From positions 1,550,001-1,614,000 of the forward strand of contig NZ_CP122961.1 of NCBI RefSeq assembly GCF_029854215.1: DNA of 64,000 nucleotides, read 5' to 3'. The notes under the pieces were generated by a model, which searched no databases, was not told where the DNA came from, and worked only from the letters and a program-made list of their open reading frames with translations. The translations under genes were made by a program, and so were the position numbers. Positions 43,094 to 53,936 of this stretch are shown here, in pieces. The DNA comes from Halomonas alkaliantarctica (GTDB lineage Bacteria > Pseudomonadota > Gammaproteobacteria > Pseudomonadales > Halomonadaceae). Position 1 is the stretch's first letter; every line of letters begins with the position of its first letter.

Positions 43094-44503
43094 TTAGCGC
43101 AAACGACGCCGTTCACTAGATGAGGGAATGCCCATGGCTTCACGATATTTCGCCACCGTACGACGCGCCACTTGAATCCCCCCTTCGCCTAATAGCGTCA
43201 CTAAGCGGCTGTCGGAAAGCGGTTTGCCGGGTGGCTCCTCTTGAATTAGCTTCTTGAGTCGCGCACGGATGGCGGTGCTGGAGTGGCTGTCGCCATCCTG
43301 GCTGCTCACTTGGCTTGAAAAAAAGTATTTGAGTTCAAACACGCCGCGGGGAGTATGGATATATTTTTGCGTGGTTACCCGTGAAATAGTCGACTCGTGC
43401 ATCTCCACCGCTTCGGCAATATCGGCCAGTATCAGTGGTTTCATGGCTTCTTCGCCGTGCTCCAAGAAGCCAATCTGACGGGTAATGATTTCGCGTCCAA
43501 CTCGCAGCAGCGTATCGTTTCGACTGGAGAGACTCTTGATCAGCCACCGGGCTTCCTGCAGGTGTTCTTTGAGAAACTGGTTGTCCTGACTTTTGTCCGC
43601 CCTCTTAATCAAACTGGCGTAGTCGGGCTGAATACGCAGCCGTGGCAGGGCCTCTGGGTTGAGCTCTAAATGCCAACCTTCGTGATCGTGGCGTACGACC
43701 AGATCAGGCGTTACATAGCTGTCGTCAGTGTCGCCATAAGCGCTGCCTGGCCGTGGGTCAAGGCTGCGAATTAATAGGATAACATCGGCAAGCTGTTGGT
43801 CATCGAGCCCTAGGCGACGTTTCAACAGACGCATGTCGTCCTTGCCAAGCGCTTCGAGAAACTGCCGCACTAGGCGGCGAGCGGGGACCAGTAGTGGCGT
43901 ATCATCGGGGAGGGCGGCTAGCTGCAGCATCAGGCATTCGCGCAGGTCGCGGGCAAATATGCCGGTCGGCTCAAACTGCTGGAGCTTGAGCAGAATGGTT
44001 TCCACTTCGCGCTGGCTAAGCCCATCAATGCCCTGAGCACGTAGGCCTTCACGAATGTCGTTGAGCGGCTGGGTCAAGTAGCCGTTGGCGTCGAGCGCGT
44101 CGATTAAACTCTCGGCGACAAGCTGCTCGCGGGCGCTAAAATCGGTCATGGCAAGCTGCCATAGCAAGTGTCCATGGAGGCTCTGCCCGGCTGCCTGTCG
44201 TTCAAAATCGGGGCCTTCACTGCTGCTACCGCCCTGACTACCCATATCTTGATAGGTATCTGACCAGTCACTATCTACCGAGAGCTCAGTAGGAATGCTC
44301 TCTGACCACTCTTCTTCCTTAGGCTCGCTGACAGTCTGTTCACTAAATTCATCTTCCTGCTCCAGCATGGGATTGGCATCGAGGGCCTGCTGAATTTCTT
44401 GACGAAGGTCCAGCGTAGAGAGTTGCAGCAGCGCAATGGCCTGCTGCAACTGTGGCGTCATGGTCAGCTGTGTGCCGATACGCAGTTGGAGAGAAGCTTT
44501 CAT
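43094..44503 (-). CDS. rpoN: RNA polymerase sigma-54 factor RpoN
   Basis: Sigma-54 directs polymerase to -24/-12 promoters and needs AAA+ activators. Region I is the Gln/Leu-rich activator-interacting domain (LTMTPQLQQAIALLQLSTL), followed by an acidic region II, the core-binding domain, the helix-turn-helix and the diagnostic RpoN box ARRTVAKYRE (446-455). I list the ATG at 44503 (MKASLQLRIG, 469 residues), which matches the family start; an ATG two codons upstream (44509) is also possible. No strong ribosome binding site is seen. lptB lies 135 bases upstream. Confidence 0.96.
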   Translation of the reverse strand: MKASLQLRIGTQLTMTPQLQQAIALLQLSTLDLRQEIQQALDANPMLEQEDEFSEQTVSEPKEEEWSESIPTELSVDSDWSDTYQDMGSQGGSSSEGPDFERQAAGQSLHGHLLWQLAMTDFSAREQLVAESLIDALDANGYLTQPLNDIREGLRAQGIDGLSQREVETILLKLQQFEPTGIFARDLRECLMLQLAALPDDTPLLVPARRLVRQFLEALGKDDMRLLKRRLGLDDQQLADVILLIRSLDPRPGSAYGDTDDSYVTPDLVVRHDHEGWHLELNPEALPRLRIQPDYASLIKRADKSQDNQFLKEHLQEARWLIKSLSSRNDTLLRVGREIITRQIGFLEHGEEAMKPLILADIAEAVEMHESTISRVTTQKYIHTPRGVFELKYFFSSQVSSQDGDSHSSTAIRARLKKLIQEEPPGKPLSDSRLVTLLGEGGIQVARRTVAKYREAMGIPSSSERRRLR

Positions 44504-44638
44504 GGCCATCTGAGAACCACTCGTTAATCAGAATGCTCCACCCTAGTGCGAGTGACTGCCTGGCGCAAGTGCAATAAGCATGCCATTGGTAGTAAAGTTG
44601 TTTTAAAGCGCTATTTAGGGGCAGTTAAGGCTAAAACG

Positions 44639-45388
44639 TTATAGGCGAAAATCGGCGCCCAAATAAACATCCCTTACTTTTTGGTTGGTGAGAATCGAGG
44701 CTGGCGAGCCGTTGGCGATGATTTGTCCATCGCCGACAATATAAGCGATGTCGCAAATGTCCAGGGTTTCACGCACGTTGTGGTCAGTGATCAGTACGCC
44801 AATATGGCGCTGCTTTAACGCGCGAATAATGGTTTTGATTTCACCTACCGAGATGGGGTCAACGCCCGCAAAAGGCTCATCGAGCAAAATGAAAGCGGGC
44901 TCTGTGGCTAGCGAACGGGCTATTTCTACTCGCCTGCGCTCGCCACCTGAAAGACTCATGCCGAGGTTGTCGCGGATATGGGTAATGTGGAAGTCTTCTA
45001 GTAGCGCTTCCAGGCGCTGTTCGCGGTCGCTACGGTTAAGCTCTTTGCGGGTCTCAAGTATCGCCATAATATTATCCGCAACCGAGAGCTTGCGAAAAAT
45101 AGACGCCTCTTGAGGTAGGTAGCCTATCCCCGCCGCTGCACGCTCGTGCATGGGGGCGCGGGTTAAATCCACATCGTCGATACCCACCTTGCCGGCGTCG
45201 GATTTGACCAGCCCGACTATCATATAGAACGAGGTGGTTTTGCCGGCACCGTTGGGACCCAGTAGGCCAACAATGCTGCCTTGGCAGATCTCCAAATTAA
45301 TGTCTTTAACCACTCGGCGGCGTTTGTAGCTTTTAGCCAAATGGTGAGCATAAAGGGTTTTGATCGGCGCGGTGTCAGCAGTTGCCAC
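44639..45388 (-). CDS. lptB: LPS export ABC transporter ATP-binding protein LptB
   Basis: LptB is the cytoplasmic ATPase of LptB2FGC, which pulls LPS from the inner membrane into the Lpt bridge. The 249 residues contain Walker [11 protein letters not shown] (44-53), the signature [16 protein letters not shown], Walker [14 protein letters not shown] and the switch His in [11 protein letters not shown]. The start is GTG at 45388 after GGGAG. lptA is 11 bases upstream and rpoN follows, the common lptA-lptB-rpoN order. Confidence 0.97.
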   Translation of the reverse strand: MATADTAPIKTLYAHHLAKSYKRRRVVKDINLEICQGSIVGLLGPNGAGKTTSFYMIVGLVKSDAGKVGIDDVDLTRAPMHERAAAGIGYLPQEASIFRKLSVADNIMAILETRKELNRSDREQRLEALLEDFHITHIRDNLGMSLSGGERRRVEIARSLATEPAFILLDEPFAGVDPISVGEIKTIIRALKQRHIGVLITDHNVRETLDICDIAYIVGDGQIIANGSPASILTNQKVRDVYLGADFRL

Positions 45389-45399
45389 AGCTTTGCTCC

Positions 45400-45909
45400 C
45401 TATTGTTCAGGCTGAAGGGTCATACGTATGCGCTGGGGCTCGCTGCCTTCAACGTCGGAGCGTGCTTGAATCACTTCACGGTCAATAAAGTACTCAAGGC
45501 GCCCGCCAGTGAACGTATCCTGTTGCTGGATCAGTTCGGCTTGGTCAATCAGCTCTACGCGGCGCTCAGCGACGTGATAAATAATCCGTCGTGCCCAGCC
45601 TTCAGTGGGGCCATCCTGGCCTTCCACTTGATGACGAAGGTAGGCACGTTCGCCGGTGGATGTCGCTTTCGATAGTTCGCCAGCTTCGTTGCGTTCGATC
45701 TCTACACGCTCGCCTCGCAACTGCATTTCGCCTTGACGAATATCTACATCCCCGGTGTAGACGGCAGTGCCCGCCCGTTGGTCGAGATCTAGGCGGTCGG
45801 CTTCCACTTCTACAGGGGCTTGTTGTGAAGTTTGGGCTAGTGCCGATAAAGGCATCGCGAGGGCAAAAAGAGTGGTGTAGAAAAGGGCTGTATAAATAAT
45901 ACCTTTCAT
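45400..45909 (-). CDS. lptA: LPS transport periplasmic protein LptA
   Basis: LptA forms the periplasmic beta-jellyroll filament that carries LPS between LptC and the outer-membrane LptD. A Sec signal peptide covers about residues 1-25 (ending SALAQT). The OstA-like domain follows with [19 protein letters not shown] and [18 protein letters not shown], both typical. At 169 residues it is slightly short but complete. It lies 11 bases after lptC and 11 before lptB. Confidence 0.95.
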   Translation of the reverse strand: MKGIIYTALFYTTLFALAMPLSALAQTSQQAPVEVEADRLDLDQRAGTAVYTGDVDIRQGEMQLRGERVEIERNEAGELSKATSTGERAYLRHQVEGQDGPTEGWARRIIYHVAERRVELIDQAELIQQQDTFTGGRLEYFIDREVIQARSDVEGSEPQRIRMTLQPEQ

Positions 45910-45920
45910 GGCGGCTCCTC

Positions 45921-46490
45921 TTAAGGTTGCGTGGCAGGGGGGTGTGTGCCGCGCACATTATCATTTAGGCGGACCTGGCTGGTATTAAGCCACGCGTCCA
46001 TACGTGAAGCGCTCATTTGCTGGGGCGGTTGCTGCAATAATACAGGTGTTTCACTCCAGGCATGTTGATTAAGGCCATCATAATGCAATAGCTCGGTATC
46101 AAGCTGCCAGCCTTCATCCGGTGCGATCAGTCTGGCCGAGCCCGACATCAGCAGGGCCTGGGTAGCAGTGTTGAGCGTGCCTACATCGGCGCTCGCCAAC
46201 CACTGACGATTTTCACTATCGTAAAGTACCGCTTGGGGCTCTTCCGCCCAGGTTTCGCTTCGCTGCGGCGTATGGATAAGTCGCGGCGTTTTTAGCGACT
46301 GCAAAACGTTGCCGTTATCGCCGAACAGGGTAATTTCAGCATTTTTCAGTACGTGCCCTGGCTCTTGGGCCTGCGCGTCGGGATCGATGCTAATGTCTTG
46401 AGGCCCGCGGGGGTCAATCCATACCAATAGAGCCCCTAAGGCAATAACCAGTCCGGTTAGCCAGATGCGTACTTTAATGCGTTTAACCAT
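45921..46490 (-). CDS. lptC: LPS export inner-membrane protein LptC
   Basis: LptC is a bitopic inner-membrane protein that receives LPS from LptB2FG and passes it to LptA. A membrane helix at about residues 7-25 (WLTGLVIALGALLVW) is followed by a periplasmic beta-jellyroll with the YDSENRQWLASADVGTLN region. The 189 residues are normal. Its ATG directly follows the kdsC stop codon with no spacer, so reinitiation or coupling is likely. Confidence 0.93.
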   Translation of the reverse strand: MVKRIKVRIWLTGLVIALGALLVWIDPRGPQDISIDPDAQAQEPGHVLKNAEITLFGDNGNVLQSLKTPRLIHTPQRSETWAEEPQAVLYDSENRQWLASADVGTLNTATQALLMSGSARLIAPDEGWQLDTELLHYDGLNQHAWSETPVLLQQPPQQMSASRMDAWLNTSQVRLNDNVRGTHPPATQP

Positions 46491-47033
46491 TTAACTGCGG
46501 CCGTGCAAGTAGGTGTCGAGCACCGCGCCCCAGTGCCCTTGAGCTTCAAGCAGGGTATCGCAGATTTCGCGCACGGCACCGTGGCCACCCAGGCGTTCGG
46601 TGGTCCAGTCGGCGTGGGTGTGCATATAATCCGGTGCGTTAGGTACGGTAATGCCAACGCCGCAACGCTTAATCGCCGCTAGATCGGGGAGGTCGTCGCC
46701 ACAATAGGCCACTTGATCAAGCTCGATATCGAGGCGCTGACAGAGCCCCCTTAGGGTGGCGAGCTTGTCTTCACAGCCTTGATGGACATGATCGATACCC
46801 AGGGCGGCGGCGCGATGGCTTACCATTGGGGAGTCTCGTCCGGTAATCAGCGCAACATGTACGCCCACACGCTTGAGAAGTTTTAGCCCATGGCCATCCT
46901 GGGTATGAAACGCTTTGATTTCGATACCATCGGCCTGAAAGTAGAGGCGGCCGTCGGTGAGTACACCGTCAACATCCAGCGTCAATAGACGTACGCGACG
47001 AAGTCGATCAAGTAGCGCAGCAGATAGGGTCAT
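46491..47033 (-). CDS. kdsC: 3-deoxy-D-manno-octulosonate 8-phosphate phosphatase KdsC
   Basis: KdsC is a HAD-superfamily phosphatase releasing Kdo from Kdo-8-phosphate for the LPS inner core. The nucleophile and acid/base Asp residues are D20 and D22 in LLTLDVDGVLTDG; LITGRDS and GDDLPDLAAIKRCG provide the other HAD motifs. The 180-residue length without a cap domain fits the tetrameric KdsC family. It is followed directly by lptC and preceded by kdsD. Confidence 0.96.
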   Translation of the reverse strand: MTLSAALLDRLRRVRLLTLDVDGVLTDGRLYFQADGIEIKAFHTQDGHGLKLLKRVGVHVALITGRDSPMVSHRAAALGIDHVHQGCEDKLATLRGLCQRLDIELDQVAYCGDDLPDLAAIKRCGVGITVPNAPDYMHTHADWTTERLGGHGAVREICDTLLEAQGHWGAVLDTYLHGRS

Positions 47034-47076
47034 AGAGCCTCCATGTTAGTAAATTCTTAAAGTCAGACGGATATAA

Positions 47077-48063
47077 TTAAATAACACCACTGGCGAGCAG
47101 GTCGTGCATGTGTAGAGCCCCAATAGGGCGATGTTGTTCATCAACCACCGCTAGCGCGGTAATACGGCTCTCTTCCATGATTCGTACCGCTTCGGCCGCC
47201 AGGATGTCGGGGCCAATACGTTTGCCTGGTCGGGTCATGACATCATCAACGAGTACATCGCGCAGATTATGGAACTGATCTAACGTGCGGCGTAGGTCGC
47301 CATCGGTGTAAACCCCGGCCAATCGCCCTTCGCTATCCACTACGCAGGTAAAACCAAGCCCTTGCCGGGTAATCTCCAGTAAGGCGTCGCGCAACGGGCT
47401 GCCCAATGCGACCTGGGGCAAGCGCTTGCCGTCGTGCATCAGGTCTCTAACGCGTAGCAGTAAGCGCTTGCCTAAGCTGCCGCCAGGGTGAGATAGCGCA
47501 AAATCTTCAGCGGTAAATCCGCGTGCCTCCAGTAACGCCACGGCCAGGGCATCACCCAGAGCGAGAGCGGCGGTGGTGGAGCTAGTAGGGGCGAGGTCCA
47601 GCGGGCAAGCCTCACGCTCAACGCCACTGTTTAAGTGCGCGTCAGCGTGTTTGGCAAGCGTGGAGTTTGGCCGACCCGTCATGCTGACCAGCGGTATGCC
47701 CAGGCGTTTAAGTAGTGGTAGCAGGGCAGTGACTTCGGCAGTTTCACCGGAGTTAGATAGCGCCAGCACTACATCAGCACGGGTAATCATGCCCAGATCG
47801 CCGTGGCTGGCTTCACCTGGGTGAACGAAAAAAGCCGGTGTGCCTGTGCTGGCAAGCGTTGCCGCCAGCTTGCCCGCAATATGCCCCGACTTGCCCATGC
47901 CCGTCACCACCACACGGCCTTGGCAGGCGAGTATTAGCTCGCAGGCGCGGTCAAAGCTTTCGTCTAGTTTAGCCTGGAGGCCTCCAATCGCTGCCTGCTC
48001 AATTTGCAGCGTACGCAGTGCGCTTTCGCGTAGTAGGCTGGATGAAGCGAGAGGCTGGCGCAT
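47077..48063 (-). CDS. kdsD: Arabinose-5-phosphate isomerase KdsD
   Basis: KdsD converts ribulose 5-phosphate to arabinose 5-phosphate, the precursor of Kdo. It has an N-terminal SIS domain (VVVTGMGKSGHIAGK, GEASHGDLGMI, LALSNSGETAEV) and two C-terminal CBS domains (about residues 205-328). I chose ATG at 48063 (MRQPLASSSLL, 328 residues) behind AAGAGA; the frame extends 21 codons upstream without similarity. It heads the minus-strand LPS cluster, divergent from mlaF. Confidence 0.95.
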   Translation of the reverse strand: MRQPLASSSLLRESALRTLQIEQAAIGGLQAKLDESFDRACELILACQGRVVVTGMGKSGHIAGKLAATLASTGTPAFFVHPGEASHGDLGMITRADVVLALSNSGETAEVTALLPLLKRLGIPLVSMTGRPNSTLAKHADAHLNSGVEREACPLDLAPTSSTTAALALGDALAVALLEARGFTAEDFALSHPGGSLGKRLLLRVRDLMHDGKRLPQVALGSPLRDALLEITRQGLGFTCVVDSEGRLAGVYTDGDLRRTLDQFHNLRDVLVDDVMTRPGKRIGPDILAAEAVRIMEESRITALAVVDEQHRPIGALHMHDLLASGVI

Positions 48064-48370
48064 AGCGTTTTCTCTTAACGATTGAAAATATAAAAGTAGT
48101 AACCGCCAAGAATAACATCTCGACACCGCTTATAGGCAGTAATTGGGCTCAATACCCCAGGTGGCTTGGGTGATAAGTGGGCCTGAGCTAGGGATTTGCT
48201 TGCCAGCGGTTTTATTAATTAACTGTAAAGCTCATTCGCTCAGTAATGGTGTATGAGGTTATAGTACAATGTTCGATAATGTTTTGGAAACACTGTTTTC
48301 TAACTACGGTAGTAGCAAGTAGGGTATGATATTTAGCCCTAGCTACGCCTCGTTAAGAGTCAACTGATCA
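48064..48370. other. Divergent intergenic region between kdsD and mlaF
   Basis: These 307 bases hold no gene. The right half is AT-rich and has several possible plus-strand -10 boxes, the best being TATGAT at 48325-48330, about 40 bases before the mlaF start, with no good -35. The region must carry the promoters for both the Kdo/Lpt and the Mla units, but I cannot place them firmly. No clear operator or RNA structure is seen. Confidence 0.5.
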
Positions 48371-49195
48371 ATGACCGATGTACCCTTTATAGAAGTTGAA
48401 AACCTTTATTTCTCACGTGGCGATCACGAAATTTTCCGTGGCGTGAATATGACCATACCACGGGGTAAAGTGACGGCGATCATGGGGCCAAGCGGCACCG
48501 GTAAAACGACGTTGCTGAAGCTGATCGGTGGACAGTTGACCCCGGAGAGCGGGCGGATACTCATTGATGGGCAGGATGTTCATAAACTCTCCCGGAAGGC
48601 GCTATTCACGCTACGCAAGCGCATGGGAATGCTGTTTCAGAGTGGTGCGCTGTTTTCCGATTTGGATGTGTTCGAGAACGTGGCCTTTCCGCTGCGAGTG
48701 CATACGGATTTGCCTGATACTATGGTGCGTGATCTGGTGTTGCTCAAGCTACAGGCCGTCGGGTTGCGCGGAGCGCGACACTTAACACCTGCAGAGCTTT
48801 CCGGAGGGATGGCGCGCCGGGTGGCGTTGGCGCGTGCGGTGGCGCTGGATCCCGAGTTGATTCTGTATGATGAACCGTTTGTTGGCCAGGATCCTATTTC
48901 AATGGGCGTGTTGGTGCAGCTAATTAAGCGCCTTAATCAAGCGCTGCAGCTCACCTCTGTAGTGGTCTCTCATGATATCAAGGAGACCTTGAGTATTGCG
49001 GACTACCTCTATTTGATTGCTGATGGCCAAGTGGTGGCTCATGGTACGCCGCAAACTTTGGACGCTAATCAAGATCCGCGGGTTAGTCAGTTTATTCATG
49101 GCGAACCCGATGGCCCAGTGCCGTTCCACTATCCTGCTGAGGCGTTTTATCAAGATGTTTTGGGTGAAGCTCCTGCGAAACAGATAGGCAGTTGA
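48371..49195 (+). CDS. mlaF: Phospholipid transport ABC ATPase MlaF
   Basis: MlaF powers the MlaFEDB complex, which moves phospholipids between inner membrane and periplasmic MlaC to maintain outer-membrane asymmetry. The 274 residues contain Walker A GPSGTGKTTLLK (39-50), the signature LSGGMARRVALARAV, Walker B LILYDEPFVGQDP and the switch His in VVSHDIKETL. It begins the plus-strand mlaFEDCB-ibaG-murA-hisG-hisD series, divergent from kdsD. Confidence 0.96.
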   Translation: MTDVPFIEVENLYFSRGDHEIFRGVNMTIPRGKVTAIMGPSGTGKTTLLKLIGGQLTPESGRILIDGQDVHKLSRKALFTLRKRMGMLFQSGALFSDLDVFENVAFPLRVHTDLPDTMVRDLVLLKLQAVGLRGARHLTPAELSGGMARRVALARAVALDPELILYDEPFVGQDPISMGVLVQLIKRLNQALQLTSVVVSHDIKETLSIADYLYLIADGQVVAHGTPQTLDANQDPRVSQFIHGEPDGPVPFHYPAEAFYQDVLGEAPAKQIGS

Positions 49196-49244
49196 CAAAT
49201 TTAGCTTAAATGCACAAATGCAGGGTAAATAAAGGGCAGGGTTA

Positions 49245-50045
49245 ATGCAGTCAAAATTCTCTAACAGCGCCGCGCGGATTACCCGACTGGGACGCCGAGG
49301 GTGCGACTTGACGGAAGCAGTAGGTCGAGCTGGCGTGTTTCTATTCCAGTCGGCGATTGGTGTGCCTTCCCGAGAAGGTTGGCGATTATGGTTGCACCAG
49401 ATGCACTTTGTCGGCGTGCTTTCGCTAGCCATTGTGCTGGTCTCGGGGCTGTTTATCGGCATGGTGCTGGCGTTGCAAGGCTATACCATTCTGGTCGATT
49501 TCGGGGCTGAGCAGGCGCTGGGCCAAATGGTGGCGCTTTCGCTATTGCGTGAGCTAGCGCCGGTTGTGGCGGCGCTGCTATTTGCCGGGCGGGCAGGCTC
49601 CGCGCTTACCGCCGAGATCGGTTTGATGAAAGCGACAGAGCAGCTCACCAGCATGGAGATGATTGGTGTTGATCCGCTGCGTCGCGTGGTGGCTCCCCGC
49701 TTATGGGCAGGGTTCGTTTCGCTGCCTATCCTTACGGTGGGGTTTAGCGTGGTGGGTATCTGGGGGGGCTACCTGGTGGGCGTTGAATGGCTAGGCGTCT
49801 TTGAAGGTTCCTACTGGAGCAACATGCAGGCCAACGTGACCTTTATCAATGATATTGGTAACGGCATGATCAAAAGCGCCGTGTTTGCGTTAGTGGTGAC
49901 CTGGATTGCGGTGTTCCAAGGTTATGATTTGGTGCCCACTTCTGAAGGTATCTCCCGTGCTACTACACGCACGGTAGTGTATTCGTCGCTTGCAGTATTG
50001 GGGCTTGATTTTGTGTTGACCGCCATCATGTTTGGCGGCCTTTAA
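49245..50045 (+). CDS. mlaE: Phospholipid transport permease MlaE
   Basis: MlaE is the inner-membrane permease of the Mla system (MlaE/YrbE family). The 266 residues have about five or six membrane segments and the family motifs [18 protein letters not shown](A)[19 protein letters not shown] region at about 101-125, and [20 protein letters not shown]. The ATG at 49245 has GGGCAGGG upstream. mlaD starts 17 bases after its stop. Confidence 0.96.
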   Translation: MQSKFSNSAARITRLGRRGCDLTEAVGRAGVFLFQSAIGVPSREGWRLWLHQMHFVGVLSLAIVLVSGLFIGMVLALQGYTILVDFGAEQALGQMVALSLLRELAPVVAALLFAGRAGSALTAEIGLMKATEQLTSMEMIGVDPLRRVVAPRLWAGFVSLPILTVGFSVVGIWGGYLVGVEWLGVFEGSYWSNMQANVTFINDIGNGMIKSAVFALVVTWIAVFQGYDLVPTSEGISRATTRTVVYSSLAVLGLDFVLTAIMFGGL

Positions 50046-50061
50046 TGGCTGGAGCAGTTTC

Positions 50062-50526
50062 ATGAAACGCAGTAAAACCATGGAGTTCGGTGTTGGCCTG
50101 TTTATGGTGGCAGGCATCCTAGGGCTTGTGTTCCTCGGCTTGCGTGTTAGTGGATTGACGCTCTCTGCGCCCACGCAGTCGTTCCAGCTAGAGGCTAACT
50201 TTGCCAATATTGGCAGCTTAAAGCCGCGCGCCAGGGTCACTATGGCTGGCGTAACGGTAGGTCGGGTAGAGGCCATTGAGCTGGATACGGAATGGTTCGA
50301 TGCGCGGGTAGTGCTAAGTTTGGATAGCGAGCTTGAAGGCCAGCTGTCAAAAGATTCGATTGCCTCTATCCTGACTGCAGGCTTGTTAGGTGAGCAGTAC
50401 ATTGGTCTTAGTGTGGGCGGCGACCCAGAGATGCTTGAAGATGGCGACACCATTCGCGACACACAGTCGGCGCTGGTGCTGGAAGAGCTTATCCAGCAGT
50501 TTGTGTCCAATATGGCAAGTAGCTAG
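50062..50526 (+). CDS. mlaD: Phospholipid-binding MCE protein MlaD
   Basis: MlaD forms the hexameric MCE ring on the periplasmic side of MlaFEDB. It has one N-terminal membrane segment (about residues 9-28) and an MCE domain with GSLKPRARVTMAGVTVGRV and LTAGLLGEQYIGLSVG. The 154 residues from the ATG at 50062 (MKRSKTMEFGVGLFMV) match the family; the in-frame codon at 50032 lies within mlaE. The last base overlaps an alternative upstream start of mlaC. Confidence 0.95.
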   Translation: MKRSKTMEFGVGLFMVAGILGLVFLGLRVSGLTLSAPTQSFQLEANFANIGSLKPRARVTMAGVTVGRVEAIELDTEWFDARVVLSLDSELEGQLSKDSIASILTAGLLGEQYIGLSVGGDPEMLEDGDTIRDTQSALVLEELIQQFVSNMASS

Positions 50527-50603
50527 TGTTTCAAATGACAGGCACTAAACAGGCACTAACCCAGTGCAATAACGGGCACAATGCAATAAAGGGTAGGGAG
50601 ATA

Positions 50604-51269
50604 ATGGTTATGAACGGAGCGAACTTGATGATGGGTCGTTTGTTTTTGGTGGTAATGATGATGGCTTTGCTAATGGTGCCGCTACAGTCACAGGCGCAGT
50701 CTCAGACACCAGAAGCGATGATTCGCGATAACGTTGAGTCACTGATGGCTGATCTTGATGGCCGCAAAGATTACTACGCCAACAACCTTGGCGAGCTCGA
50801 AGAGCTGGTGGATAGCAATCTGGATCAAGTGGCTGACTTCCGCTACATCGGTGCTAGCGTGATGGGCAACTATTTCCGCAACGCTACGCCTGAACAGCGT
50901 AGCCGTTTTGTTGACGTATTTCGCCAAACGCTGATTGATACCTACACCCGCGGGCTGGTGACGTTTGATTATGATGAGCTGCGGGTATTGGATGCCCAGC
51001 AGGCTCAGCGCTATGACGACCAGGCCAGCGTTGCCATGGAAGTGGTGGCCAGTAACGGAGAAGTGTACCCCGTAAGCTATAGTCTGCGGCTCTCCGACGG
51101 CGAATGGCGGGTAGTTAATGTGATCGTTAATGGTATTAACCTGGGCCTGACATTCCGCAATCAGTTTGATCAAGCCATGCGCGATAACAACCGGGATTAT
51201 GACGCGGTTATTGACGGTTGGTCGCCTGAAGTGGGTGTTGACGAGCTTGAGCAGGGAGGCGATGCGTGA
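50604..51269 (+). CDS. mlaC: Periplasmic phospholipid-binding protein MlaC
   Basis: MlaC shuttles phospholipids between the outer-membrane MlaA-porin complex and MlaFEDB. The Sec signal peptide (to about residue 33, ending SQAQS) precedes a Tol_Tol_Ttg2/MlaC domain with FRYIGASVMGNYFRNATPEQ near residue 90 and DGEWRVVNVIVNGINLG later. I chose ATG at 50604 after GGGTAGGGAG (221 residues); the frame is open back to 50526, where it touches mlaD. Its stop overlaps the GTG of mlaB. Confidence 0.94.
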   Translation: MVMNGANLMMGRLFLVVMMMALLMVPLQSQAQSQTPEAMIRDNVESLMADLDGRKDYYANNLGELEELVDSNLDQVADFRYIGASVMGNYFRNATPEQRSRFVDVFRQTLIDTYTRGLVTFDYDELRVLDAQQAQRYDDQASVAMEVVASNGEVYPVSYSLRLSDGEWRVVNVIVNGINLGLTFRNQFDQAMRDNNRDYDAVIDGWSPEVGVDELEQGGDA

Positions 51270-51604
51270 CAGCGCTGTTTTCACACCCCAATGTCACGGT
51301 TAGCGCAGAAAACGCTACCTTGATTGTAGCAGGTGATGTGGAGGTAACGTTGGCGGCCGATTTGGCCGCCAGTGGTGTTAAATGGCTCAAGCACACCGAG
51401 CTAACCTCGATAAGTTTAGATTTTAGTCGCGTTGAAAAAGCCAGTAGTGCCGCCATTAGCGTGCTGTTTGAATGGCTTCGAATTTGTCGGCAGCGCGGTA
51501 TTCAGATCCAAGCCATTCTTTTTTCAGCTCCGCTACGCCGACTTGCCTCCTTGGCTGAGTTGGATGCTTTGATCGATCAGCCGGCAACTACTCTGGCCGT
51601 TTAA
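51266..51604 (+). CDS. mlaB: STAS-domain protein MlaB
   Basis: MlaB is the cytoplasmic STAS-domain subunit that binds MlaF and supports its ATPase activity. The 112-residue protein has a STAS fold with LDFSRVEKASSAAISVLFEW containing the conserved Ser region that in MlaB includes a key Thr/Ser. The start is GTG at 51266 overlapping the mlaC stop (GTGA). Similarity between STAS proteins is low, so the assignment rests partly on its place at the end of mlaFEDC. Confidence 0.9.
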   Translation: MTALFSHPNVTVSAENATLIVAGDVEVTLAADLAASGVKWLKHTELTSISLDFSRVEKASSAAISVLFEWLRICRQRGIQIQAILFSAPLRRLASLAELDALIDQPATTLAV

Positions 51605-51697
51605 CGCCTCGGCATCGCCAAGCGTACTGCTTTTCTTTATTATGTCGATCTAATTACGTTCATTAATAACGACGACCCCAAAGGAGTTTTCTGCGCC

Positions 51698-53222
<1,525 letters not shown>

Positions 53223-53269
53223 ACCATTTCTGCTGAGCCCCTGCATGCTAATAAACACTGGGCGACACG

Positions 53270-53923
53270 ATGAGTAAGCAACTGATTTTAGCCCTCTCGA
53301 AGGGTCGTATTCTGGAAGAGACGCTGCCACTGCTAGCCGATGCGGGTATTACGCCCGCAGAGGATTTAAGCAAAAGTCGTAAGCTGCTATTTGATACCAA
53401 CTTGCCCGACGTAAAACTGGTGATTATCCGCGCCACCGATGTGCCCACCTACGTTCAGCTAGGGGCAGCCGATGTCGGCATTGCCGGTAAAGATGTGCTG
53501 CTTGAACACGGTGCCGAAGGGCTTTATGAGCCGCTGGATTTGGAGATTGCCCGCTGTAAGTTGATGACAGCGGGTGTGACCGGTCAATTACCAGCCCATG
53601 CCCGGCGTCGGGTGGCAACGAAATTTGTTAATGTGGCCCGACGCTACTATGCCGAGCAGGGAATTCAGGCCGAGGTGATTAAACTTTATGGCGCTATGGA
53701 ACTGGCGCCGTTAATGAACCTCGCCGATGAAATTGTCGATATCGTCGATACTGGCAATACGTTGCGGGCAAACGGTATGGAGCCGCGTGAGCTTATTGCC
53801 CATATCAGCACCCGGCTAGTGGTGAATAAGGCCGCTATGACTATGAAGCACGAGCGTATTAAGCCGTTACTAGAGCGCTTGGGTACTGCGGTCAAAAAGC
53901 GTCAGGCCCAGCTTGCCGAATGA
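53270..53923 (+). CDS. hisG: ATP phosphoribosyltransferase catalytic subunit HisG (short form)
   Basis: HisG condenses ATP and PRPP in the first step of histidine synthesis. The 217-residue protein is the short HisG_S form, without the C-terminal regulatory domain of the ~300-residue enzyme. Motifs such as [27 protein letters not shown] and the PRPP-binding [13 protein letters not shown] are clear. In known systems HisG_S needs HisZ, which is encoded at 9571-10767. hisD follows 13 bases downstream. Confidence 0.97.
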   Translation: MSKQLILALSKGRILEETLPLLADAGITPAEDLSKSRKLLFDTNLPDVKLVIIRATDVPTYVQLGAADVGIAGKDVLLEHGAEGLYEPLDLEIARCKLMTAGVTGQLPAHARRRVATKFVNVARRYYAEQGIQAEVIKLYGAMELAPLMNLADEIVDIVDTGNTLRANGMEPRELIAHISTRLVVNKAAMTMKHERIKPLLERLGTAVKKRQAQLAE

Positions 53924-53936
53924 TGTGAGGTGACCC

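Noticed and set aside
49890..50510. Long minus-strand open frame (about 206 codons) opposite mlaE and mlaD.
   Set aside because: It lies antisense to two clearly homologous genes; its Ser/Arg-rich product has no recognisable domain and no promoter or ribosome site.
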